Below the pieces are notes generated by a model. The model was not told the origin of the DNA. It made no database searches and worked only from the letters and a program-made list of their open reading frames with translations. Both the position numbers and the translations under genes were made by a program. From assembly GCA_023390695.1 (NCBI GenBank), contig JAEWCJ010000458.1, positions 1 to 9,303 on the forward strand: a stretch of 9,303 nucleotides of DNA, in the 5' to 3' direction. This stretch comes from Pseudomonadota bacterium. GTDB lineage: Bacteria > Pseudomonadota > Alphaproteobacteria > Rhizobiales > Xanthobacteraceae. Positions 1-5,243 of the stretch are shown here, piece after piece. Each line of letters starts with the position of its first letter. Within the stretch, counting starts at the first letter, position 1.

Positions 1-111
1 CTACCGTACTCATCCCCACTTATGCAACTTCCGGATGTTACGACTTCAGGTCGTATTAACAGCCGTGGGTCGGGAGCCATAGTTTTGCGGTTCTTGGGGC
101 GAGGGCAACCT

Positions 112-115
112 GGAG
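112..115 (+). promoter_or_regulatory. Ribosome binding site that decides the start of the M15-type peptidase gene
   Basis: GGAG lies directly against the ATG at 116, which leaves no spacer, but sits 6 nt before the in-frame ATG at 122. Normal Shine-Dalgarno spacing therefore favours 122 and shortens the protein by two residues (Met-Ser). This is inferred from spacing only. Confidence 0.6.
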
Positions 116-121
116 ATGTCC

Positions 122-661
122 ATGCGCTCTCTTGTCCCCGCTGTGTTCCTGATTTCACTGACGATTTTGCCCGCGAGAACAGAGCCGTTCTCTGACAATT
201 ATCCGGCGGCTGATCATTGGGGCGCTGCACCGTTCGCGGCCTATCCGCAGCAACCGGTCCGGCCGTGGCCGTGGCGGGCGGTACAGCCTCACAGGCCGCA
301 GCGAGGCTCAACCGTATCACGCTCATGCCTGACGGCTGAGACGCGCGGGGTCCTTAATCGTCTCGAGGCGAATTTTGGCCCGGTAAGGGTAGTATCGACC
401 TGTCGGCCCGGTGCAGTTATCGCCGGCACCCGGCGGCCATCCTATCATCGCTATGGAAAAGCGGTGGATTTTCATCCGCCGCAAGGCCGGCGGGCGGAAG
501 TGATCAGATGGCTGCGCGCCAATAATAGCGGCATGGTGATCACCTATGCCCGGATGGGACATGTTCATTTCGACACCGGTCCCTATCGCAGCGTCGCCTG
601 TGCGGAATGCGGCACGCGCCGGATGCGGCGCGCCCACGCAGCATCGGCGGCAGCACGCTGA
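122..661 (+). CDS. Secreted M15-type peptidase (zinc D,D-peptidase-like)
   Basis: This is a 179-residue protein with an N-terminal export signal (hydrophobic residues about 4-17, likely cleaved near Pro-Ala-Arg-Thr at 17-20). A proline-rich linker (about 27-60) leads to a compact C-terminal domain. The domain shows the M15 zinc signature S-x-H-x-x-G-x-A-x-D at 107-116 (SYHRYGKAVD) and a second motif GHVHFDTG at 146-153. The expected zinc ligands are His109, Asp116 and His149. Family members cut D-Ala-containing peptidoglycan cross-links or stem peptides in the periplasm, so a role in wall trimming is the natural guess; the substrate is not visible. Four cysteines (69, 94, 160, 163) could form disulfides after export. 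The start at 122 is preferred over 116 on ribosome-site spacing. The gene stands alone: nothing upstream in the window shares its strand, and about 300 bp separate it from the next gene. The family call is good, the exact activity uncertain. Confidence 0.82.
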   Translation: MRSLVPAVFLISLTILPARTEPFSDNYPAADHWGAAPFAAYPQQPVRPWPWRAVQPHRPQRGSTVSRSCLTAETRGVLNRLEANFGPVRVVSTCRPGAVIAGTRRPSYHRYGKAVDFHPPQGRRAEVIRWLRANNSGMVITYARMGHVHFDTGPYRSVACAECGTRRMRRAHAASAAAR

Positions 662-889
662 AGGAGACAGATTGCGCTGCAGCGTTCCGCATTGTGAGCT
701 ACTTCACCGCAACGGTCGTGCTGTTCGGCCATGTATCGCGGACGATCATGCAGGCGCCGCGCGACGGAGATGCTGATTTCATTTAGCCATCTGCCGGGCT
801 CGACGACGGCATCGGGGCTTTCCGTTTGTCGCAATTCTCCGCCGCCTTTTCGCCCGCGCCACGATCGGGAAACTATTTGCATCTGAAAA

Positions 890-895
890 TAAAAT
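890..895 (+). promoter_or_regulatory. Candidate -10 element for the decarboxylase gene
   Basis: TAAAAT matches the sigma-70 -10 consensus at 5 of 6 positions and sits inside the only AT-rich patch upstream of the gene. No good -35 hexamer lies 16-18 bp upstream (the best is GGGAAA at 867-872, 3 of 6), so an activator-dependent promoter or chance are both possible. A start of transcription about 7 nt downstream would place the ribosome site at 901-905 at the extreme 5' end of the mRNA, which fits better with translation from 968. Confidence 0.25.
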
Positions 896-957
896 TCAAT
901 AGGAGCGCAGGCTGTGGCCCGGACCATATCCGGCCGCACGTCGTGCAAAATGCATTG

Positions 958-963
958 GGAGGG
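958..963 (+). promoter_or_regulatory. Ribosome binding site for the GTG start of graF
   Basis: GGAGGG ends 4 nt before the GTG at 968. It supports this start, which yields the N-terminus MKGKIALEEHF conserved in the family. A competing AGGAG at 901-905 lies 8 nt before an in-frame GTG at 914 that would add 18 residues. Confidence 0.7.
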
Positions 964-967
964 CATA

Positions 968-1948
968 GTGAAGGGCAAGATTGCGCTTGAAGAACATTTC
1001 GCTATCGACGCAACCCTGCAGGACTCCGCAGGCTTTGTTCCAGACAATTACTGGAAGGAATTGAGCGCACGTCTTCTCGATATTCACGATCAGCGTCTGA
1101 AGCTGATGGACAAGCATGGCATCGAAATGATGCTGCTGTCCCTCAATGCTCCTGCGGTTCAGGCCATACCGGATCCGAAACAGGCAGGCGAGATTGCGCG
1201 CCGCGCCAACGACTATCTCGCCGAACAGGTTGCGAAGAGGCCGGACCGCTTCCAGGGCCTGGCGGCGCTGCCGATGCAGGATCCGGATCTGGCAACGCGC
1301 GAATTGCAGCGTTGCGTGAAGGATTTCGGTTTCAAAGGGGCCCTGGTCAACGGCTTTTCGCAGGTCAATGATCCAAACAGCGCGGTCTATTACGATCTGC
1401 AGCAATATTGGCCGTTCTGGGCGGAGGTCGAGAAGCTCGACGTTCCCTTCTATCTGCATCCGCGCAATCCGATTCCGTCGATGGCGCAGATTTACGACGG
1501 CCACCCATGGCTGCTCGGTCCCACATGGGCCTTCGGACAGGAAACCGCTGTTCATGCGCTTCGCCTGATGGCGTCCGGTTTGTTCGACAAGCATCCGGGG
1601 CTGAAAATCATTCTCGGCCATATGGGCGAGGGGCTGCCATACAGTATGTGGCGCGTGGACAACCGCAATGCGTGGGTGAAGGTCCCGCCGCGTTATCCGG
1701 CCAAGAAAAAGCTTGGTGAATATTTTCAGGCCAATTTCTGGCTGACCACGTCGGGCAATTTCCGCACGCAAACTCTGATCGATGCCATTCTCGAAGTGGG
1801 CGCTGATCATATTCTTTTCTCCGCGGACTGGCCGTTCGAGAATATCGATCATGCGGCGGACTGGTTCGATGTGGCGACCATCAGCGAAAGCGACCGCATC
1901 AAGATCGGCCGGACGAACACGGCCAAGCTGTTCAAACTGACGCTTTAG
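968..1948 (+). CDS. graF: Gamma-resorcylate (2,6-dihydroxybenzoate) decarboxylase, amidohydrolase superfamily
   Basis: This enzyme catalyses reversible, non-oxidative decarboxylation of gamma-resorcylate to resorcinol in the cytoplasm. The 326-residue product closely matches, from memory, the Rhizobium sp. MTP-10005 enzyme (about 327 residues) along its whole length. The numbering of key residues is identical: metal ligands Glu8, His10, His164 and Asp287, the active-site His218, and Arg229. Other shared blocks are LQDSAGFVP, SLNAPAVQAIPD, GHPWLLGPTWAF, ILGHMGEGLPY and TTSGNFRTQTLIDAILE. One ligand context differs slightly: Ser-Ala-Asp-Trp instead of Ser-Thr-Asp-Trp before Pro-Phe-Glu. I chose GTG at 968 because it gives the family N-terminus and has GGAGGG upstream; GTG at 914 and ATG at 950 are in-frame alternatives. 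In known gra/tsd clusters this gene sits with resorcinol hydroxylase, hydroxyquinol dioxygenase and maleylacetate reductase. None of these is in this window, so here it is an orphan with its own terminator. Related 2,3-dihydroxybenzoate decarboxylase activity cannot be fully excluded. Confidence 0.92.
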   Translation: MKGKIALEEHFAIDATLQDSAGFVPDNYWKELSARLLDIHDQRLKLMDKHGIEMMLLSLNAPAVQAIPDPKQAGEIARRANDYLAEQVAKRPDRFQGLAALPMQDPDLATRELQRCVKDFGFKGALVNGFSQVNDPNSAVYYDLQQYWPFWAEVEKLDVPFYLHPRNPIPSMAQIYDGHPWLLGPTWAFGQETAVHALRLMASGLFDKHPGLKIILGHMGEGLPYSMWRVDNRNAWVKVPPRYPAKKKLGEYFQANFWLTTSGNFRTQTLIDAILEVGADHILFSADWPFENIDHAADWFDVATISESDRIKIGRTNTAKLFKLTL

Positions 1949-1975
1949 TTTGACTGATCGCCCTTTTTCTGGATA

Positions 1976-2004
1976 CCGCGCGCTTTCGGGCGCGCGGCAT
2001 TTTT
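1976..2004 (+). terminator. graF: Intrinsic terminator after graF
   Basis: A perfect 8-bp GC-only stem (CCGCGCGC at 1976-1983 with GCGCGCGG at 1990-1997) encloses the 6-nt loop TTTCGG and is followed by CA and five T residues (2000-2004). It begins 27 nt after the graF stop codon. This is a textbook Rho-independent terminator and marks graF as the last gene of its transcript. Confidence 0.9.
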
Positions 2005-2368
2005 ATGGGCGATAGATCGCGCTTTGTCATCATTGTGATCGCGTGGTTTGCGATCGTGCAGAATATTCGGACGGTCTGGCCAGCGAGATAACGGTCCGGT
2101 CTTGGCGATGGATGTTGCGGCTCGGGTCTCGAAGGGCATGGCCCGCTGAAATTGGTTTGCCGCTTCCGGCGGTGGGCTGTTGCTGCGAGAAGGACGCCCT
2201 GCGGTGGGCAATCTTACCGTCGCATTTGGGGATGATCTTTGCCATATAGACGGTCGTGCCGTCGCCGCGGGCGTTCCCCAATGGTCCGTAAGCCGGCGGG
2301 ACGCGGGCAAACACACAGCGATGCGCGCATAGATCGCAACAGCGACAGCATGATTTTAGAGGAAAGTT
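2005..2368. other. Intergenic region between graF terminator and dusA
   Basis: These 364 bases contain only short or shadow reading frames: 68 codons on plus from 2043, and the ends of two antisense frames. Their predicted products are rich in Arg, Ser and Pro and match no family I recognise. No hairpin with a T-tract is apparent between the graF terminator and dusA. The dusA promoter must lie here, but I could not find a convincing -35/-10 pair. The stretch could be leader sequence, a small RNA or the remains of a decayed gene; nothing visible decides between them. Confidence 0.5.
2358..2363 (+). promoter_or_regulatory. dusA: Ribosome binding site supporting the TTG start of dusA
   Basis: AGAGGA ends 5 nt before TTG at 2369. 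The nearby ATG at 2350 is in another frame, and the first in-frame ATG codons fall inside the conserved APMMEWTD segment. The TTG start is therefore the only one that keeps the family N-terminus and has good ribosome-site spacing. Confidence 0.75.
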
Positions 2369-3385
2369 TTGAAAAATCCGCAGGTTTTCAGCCCTTGGCG
2401 ATTTGCCGTGGCCCCCATGATGGAATGGACCGACCGCCATTGTCGGTCCTTCCATCGCCTGCTGACGCGCCGGGCGCTGCTCTATACCGAGATGGTGACG
2501 ACCGGCGCGGTGCTGTTCGGGCCGCGTGAGCGCCTGCTCGGCTTCGACCCGGCGGAGCAGCCGGTGGCCTTGCAGCTCGGCGGGTCCGACCTGAAGCAAC
2601 TGGCCGAGTGCGCTCGCCTTGGCGCCGATTTCGGCTATCGCGAGATCAATCTCAATGTCGGCTGCCCGTCGGATCGCGTGCAGGAAGGGCGTTTCGGCGC
2701 CTGCCTGATGGCGGAACCGGATCTCGTCGGTGATTGCGTGGCGGCGATGAAGGCTGCGGTGTCGATTCCGGTGACCGTCAAATGCCGCATCGGCATCGAC
2801 CAGCAAGATCCGGAAGAAGCGCTCGATACGCTGACGTCTAAAGTGGCGGCCGCTGGCGTCGACGCCCTGATCGTGCATGCGCGCAAGGCCTGGCTCGAAG
2901 GGCTGTCGCCGCGCGAAAACCGCGACATCCCGCCGCTCGATTATGATCGGGTCTACCGCCTCAAGCGTGCGCATCCTGACCTGATCATCGCCATCAATGG
3001 CGGCGTCACCGATATCGATCAGGCGCGCGAGCATCTGCGCCACCTCGATGGCGTGATGATGGGACGTGCGGCCTACCAGGAGCCTTGGCGCCTGCTGGCG
3101 GTCGATCCGGAATTGTTCGACGAGGCGCCTCCGTTTCCGTCGGTCAAGGCGGCGGTCGAAGCCTTCTTTCCCTACATCGAGCGGGAGCTGGCGCAGGGCG
3201 CCCGTCTGCATGCCATCACGCGGCACATCCTCGGGCTGTTCCGGGCGGTGCCCGGCGCGCGCGCCTTCCGGCGCCATCTCTCCGTCAATGCCGTGAAGCC
3301 CGGCGCCGGCATAGGTGTCCTGCGCGAGGCGCTGGACCTGATTGTGGACACGCCTGCCGAATTGACGCACACCGCAGCAGCCTAA
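2369..3385 (+). CDS. dusA: tRNA-dihydrouridine synthase A (DusA)
   Basis: DusA is an FMN- and NADPH-dependent enzyme that reduces uridine to dihydrouridine at positions 20/20a in the D-loop of tRNAs. The 338-residue length is normal for the family. Visible hallmarks are the N-terminal FMN-site segment FAVAPMMEWTDRHCR (12-26), YTEMVTTGA (39-47), and QLGGSDLKQLAECA (69-82). The catalytic loop NLNVGCPSDRVQEGRFGACLM carries the proton-donor Cys99. Further hallmarks are VKCRIG with Lys138 (137-142), the DusA-type HARKAWLEGLSP (170-181), and the phosphate-binding INGGV (209-213) and GVMMGRAAYQ (228-237). The start is TTG, supported by a ribosome site and by the family N-terminus. A TauE-like exporter gene follows 33 bp later on the same strand, probably on the same mRNA, although I know of no functional link. 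The gene is intact; its 5' end is a known integration target for prophages and islands. Confidence 0.95.
   Translation: MKNPQVFSPWRFAVAPMMEWTDRHCRSFHRLLTRRALLYTEMVTTGAVLFGPRERLLGFDPAEQPVALQLGGSDLKQLAECARLGADFGYREINLNVGCPSDRVQEGRFGACLMAEPDLVGDCVAAMKAAVSIPVTVKCRIGIDQQDPEEALDTLTSKVAAAGVDALIVHARKAWLEGLSPRENRDIPPLDYDRVYRLKRAHPDLIIAINGGVTDIDQAREHLRHLDGVMMGRAAYQEPWRLLAVDPELFDEAPPFPSVKAAVEAFFPYIERELAQGARLHAITRHILGLFRAVPGARAFRRHLSVNAVKPGAGIGVLREALDLIVDTPAELTHTAAA
2427..2449. repeat. dusA: Perfect inverted repeat inside the dusA 5' end
   Basis: GGACCGAC (2427-2434) and GTCGGTCC (2442-2449) are perfect reverse complements around the 7-bp spacer CGCCATT. They fall on the codons for the conserved W-T-D-R-H-C-R-S stretch. 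This is the part of dusA used as an attachment site by a family of tyrosine integrases, and arms flanking a 7-bp spacer resemble a recombinase core site. Attachment-site function is inferred; no integrase or second copy is seen here. Confidence 0.5.
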
Positions 3386-3388
3386 TTC

Positions 3389-3402
3389 GTCCGCGCGCGG
3401 AC
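3389..3402. repeat. 14-bp perfect palindrome between dusA and the exporter gene
   Basis: GTCCGCGCGCGGAC is fully self-complementary and starts 4 nt after the dusA stop codon. As RNA it could form only a tight hairpin and has no T-tract, so it is a poor terminator. It could be an operator, an mRNA-stabilising element, or chance in GC-rich DNA. Confidence 0.35.
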
Positions 3403-3418
3403 ATCCGGAGCTGCAGCG

Positions 3419-4249
3419 ATGTTTGGAATTCCTGCCGGCGAGCTTGCCCTGTTCGCCGCCATGATCGTGGCAGGTGGCGTGGCCACCGGGTTGCTGGCCG
3501 GGCTGTTCGGGGTCGGCGGCGGCGCCGTCATCGTGCCGGTGCTGTACGAGGTGTTCCGCCTCATGCATGTGCCGGAAGAGGTGCGCATGCAGCTTTGTGT
3601 CGGCACCTCGCTTGCCATCATCATGCCGACCTCCATTCGCTCGTTCCGGGCGCATCGCCGGCTTGGCAATCTGCCGGTGGGCATTCTGCGGCGCTGGGCC
3701 CTGCCGATCATTGCGGGCGTCGTCATCGGCGGACTGATCGCCGCCGTGTCTCCGCCGGCGGTGTTCAAGGCGGCGTTCGTCGTGGTCGCCACCTTGCTTG
3801 GCATCCGGTTCCTGCATGGAGCCGGGGAGTGGAAGCTGGGCACGGACCTGCCCAAGGGGAATGTGCTGATGACCATCTATGGCCTCGTCATCGGTCTGTA
3901 TTCGGCCCTCATGGGAGTCGGCGGCGGCGCGGTTTCGACGGTCATCCTCACGCTGTACGGGCAGCCTATTCTGACGGCGATCGGCCTGTCCGCCGGTGCC
4001 GGCGTCCTTATCTCCACCACGGGCGCTCTGAGCTTCATGCTCGCCGGCCTGCAGCATCAGGCGCTGATGCCGCCTTTGTCGATCGGCTACGTCTCGCTGA
4101 TCGGATTTGTACTGATGGCCCCCGTCACGTCGCTGGTGGCCCCGCTCGGCGCGCGCATCGCGCATGCGCTGTCGAAGCGCAAGCTCGAGATTGCCTTCGG
4201 AATATTCCTGTTGCTGATCGGATTGCGGTTCGTGATCAGCCTGCTCTGA
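3419..4249 (+). CDS. TauE/SafE family membrane transporter (sulfite exporter-like)
   Basis: This is a 276-residue, very hydrophobic inner-membrane protein of the TauE/SafE family (DUF81). Members export or import sulfur-containing anions such as sulfite, sulfoacetate or taurine-derived compounds. The family's internal duplication is plain: GLLAGLFGVGGGAVIVPVLY near residues 24-43 recurs as YSALMGVGGGAVSTVILTLY near 161-180. Roughly eight membrane segments are visible, at about 9-29, 55-72, 93-111, 115-132, 150-168, 185-210, 222-246 and 257-275. The ATG has GGAG 8 nt upstream. It follows dusA by 33 bp on the same strand, so shared transcription is likely. Its end faces the aspartic protease gene with a 10-bp gap. 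The substrate cannot be read from the sequence, and no sulfonate or sulfur-oxidation genes lie nearby to suggest one. Confidence 0.88.
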   Translation: MFGIPAGELALFAAMIVAGGVATGLLAGLFGVGGGAVIVPVLYEVFRLMHVPEEVRMQLCVGTSLAIIMPTSIRSFRAHRRLGNLPVGILRRWALPIIAGVVIGGLIAAVSPPAVFKAAFVVVATLLGIRFLHGAGEWKLGTDLPKGNVLMTIYGLVIGLYSALMGVGGGAVSTVILTLYGQPILTAIGLSAGAGVLISTTGALSFMLAGLQHQALMPPLSIGYVSLIGFVLMAPVTSLVAPLGARIAHALSKRKLEIAFGIFLLLIGLRFVISLL

Positions 4250-4259
4250 TCGGCGCCGG

Positions 4260-4976
4260 TTAGGGATAGCCGCGCATGATCAACTTGTCGCCGCGGACTT
4301 CCCAGCTCTCCAGCCGATTGAGAAAACTCATGCCGAGCAGGCTGGTGCGCAATTGTCCGGGGCGCGCGATCAGCGCCGGAACCGCACGCTCCACCAGCCC
4401 CCCGACGGCGAGGCTGTCCAGCGTCACCGACGCCGCCTGCGTGCGGCCGTTGGCGGTGTCTACGGTCACATTGTAGGCGAGCACTTCCAGCGGCAATCCG
4501 GCCGCCTTGGCGGCGTCCTGTGTCAGCACCACGGCGGTGGCGCCGGTGTCGAGCAGCATGGGAACGCCGCCGCCATTCACCTGTGTCATGATGCTGAATT
4601 CGCCCACGCGGCCGCGTGCGATTTCGACGATGCGGCCTTGCGTTGCGGTATAGCCCGGCATCAGCTCGGCCATGACCCGCTCGTAAACGGTGCGCAGTTC
4701 GAAGCGGTAGGTGTATCCGAGCGCCAGCACCAGACCCGTCACCACCCAGAACATGACTGCCTGGATCGCCTTCCAGAAGCTGTCCCGGAACAGCATCAAA
4801 ACGGTGCCGCCGAGAAAGACCAGGAACGCGATCTTCACGGTCATCGCGGCGAAGTCGTCGCTCGACAGCGAGCCGACCGTGCCCTGCTCGTGTCTGACGA
4901 TCAGGATCAGAAGCGACAAACCGAGGCCGGCGAGGAGAATCCAGAAGAGACGCTGGCGCAAGGCGATGTCCCTCAC
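4260..4976 (-). CDS. Membrane-anchored retropepsin-like aspartic protease (TIGR02281, clan AA)
   Basis: The 238-residue protein has three predicted membrane helices (about 11-27, 45-63, 71-89), then a soluble retropepsin-fold domain (about 115-238). The catalytic motif LLDTGATAVVLT has its aspartate at residue 143; a flap-like region follows (TVDTANGRTQAA, 172-183), then the family's SLLGMSFLNRL (212-222). A single catalytic Asp means the active enzyme should be a homodimer, as in retropepsins and the Rickettsia APRc protease of this group. The domain probably faces the periplasm, but this was not computed. The start is GTG at 4976, overlapping the stop of the DUF1289 gene by 4 bp (GTGA), so translation is probably coupled; only a weak ribosome site is seen. 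It is the last gene of a probable operon with a histidine kinase and DUF1289. Its substrate is unknown. Confidence 0.88.
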   Translation of the reverse strand: MRDIALRQRLFWILLAGLGLSLLILIVRHEQGTVGSLSSDDFAAMTVKIAFLVFLGGTVLMLFRDSFWKAIQAVMFWVVTGLVLALGYTYRFELRTVYERVMAELMPGYTATQGRIVEIARGRVGEFSIMTQVNGGGVPMLLDTGATAVVLTQDAAKAAGLPLEVLAYNVTVDTANGRTQAASVTLDSLAVGGLVERAVPALIARPGQLRTSLLGMSFLNRLESWEVRGDKLIMRGYP

Positions 4977-5173
4977 TGCACGCCGGGTTGCGAAGCGGCC
5001 ACGTCCAGCGCAGCGAGGCGGTGGGGAAGAATATCCATGATGCGCATGCGCTCGTTGTTGGTCATGCCGGACCAGGCCGCGATCTCCTCACCGGTGCGCC
5101 CGCAACCGCGGCACAGGCCGGAGGCCTGGTCGAGCACGCAGATATTCTTGCACGGAGTGAGGATAACTGACAT
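4973..5173 (-). CDS. DUF1289 small cysteine-motif protein
   Basis: This is a 66-residue protein matching the DUF1289 pattern: SVILTPCKNICVLDQASGLC, then RGCGRTGEEIAAW and a helical MTNNERMRIMDILPHRL. Four cysteines at 8, 12, 21 and 24 (C-x3-C-x8-C-x2-C) look like a metal site, probably zinc or an Fe-S cluster, but the ligand is not established. The biochemical role of the family is unknown. I chose ATG at 5173 because family members begin just before the Ser/Thr-Pro-Cys motif; the ribosome site is weak (GAAGG with a spacer of only 2 nt). Longer in-frame starts exist up to ATG at 5266, which would overlap the kinase gene's end. The stop overlaps the GTG start of the aspartic protease, and the kinase gene ends 70 bp upstream, so the three are probably one operon. 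Confidence 0.85.
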   Translation of the reverse strand: MSVILTPCKNICVLDQASGLCRGCGRTGEEIAAWSGMTNNERMRIMDILPHRLAALDVAASQPGVQ

Positions 5174-5243
5174 CGCCTTCGCCACGCGAGTGATCGTCTG
5201 CAACATAAGCATGCCGAGCGTAAAGGCCAATCGGGGCTTGCGG

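Larger units (their letters stand above)
662..967 (+). other. Intergenic region before the decarboxylase gene
   Basis: These 306 bases hold no gene I can support. An AAGGAG directly after the preceding stop codon precedes only very short reading frames (TTG at 672, 34 codons; GTG at 694, 30 codons), neither resembling a known protein. No convincing terminator hairpin is visible. The right half contains an AT-rich patch (about 871-901) that stands out from its GC-rich surroundings and is the likeliest place for the promoter and any regulator site of the downstream gene. Two competing ribosome binding sites (901-905 and 958-963) lie at its end. Confidence 0.6.

Noticed and set aside
39..55. Inverted repeat TACGAC-TTCAG-GTCGTA near the left edge
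   Set aside because: A 6-bp stem with no T-tract is too weak for a terminator and too common to call an operator without comparison to relatives.
672..786. Short frames after the M15-type peptidase gene (TTG at 672, 34 codons; GTG at 694, 30 codons), near an AAGGAG
   Set aside because: They are very short, with non-ATG starts and no likeness to known small proteins. The AAGGAG immediately after a stop may be chance.
896..1852. Minus-strand open frame of 318 codons antisense to graF
   Set aside because: It lies opposite a gene whose active-site residues align position by position with a known enzyme; the antisense product has no recognisable family.
2030..4165. Minus-strand open frame of 711 codons antisense to dusA and the exporter gene
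   Set aside because: The product is rich in His, Arg, Gln and Asp with no domain or membrane pattern, as expected for the antisense of GC-rich coding DNA. The plus-strand genes match known families along their full length.
4250..4259. CGGCGCCG palindrome in the gap between the convergent exporter and protease genes, as a bidirectional terminator
   Set aside because: The stem is only 4 bp with no room for a loop, and no T-tract follows on either strand.
3085..4263. Plus-strand open frame of 392 codons overlapping the end of dusA and all of the exporter gene
   Set aside because: It is out of frame with two well-supported genes and gives an Arg/Ala/Gly/His-rich product with no recognisable motif.
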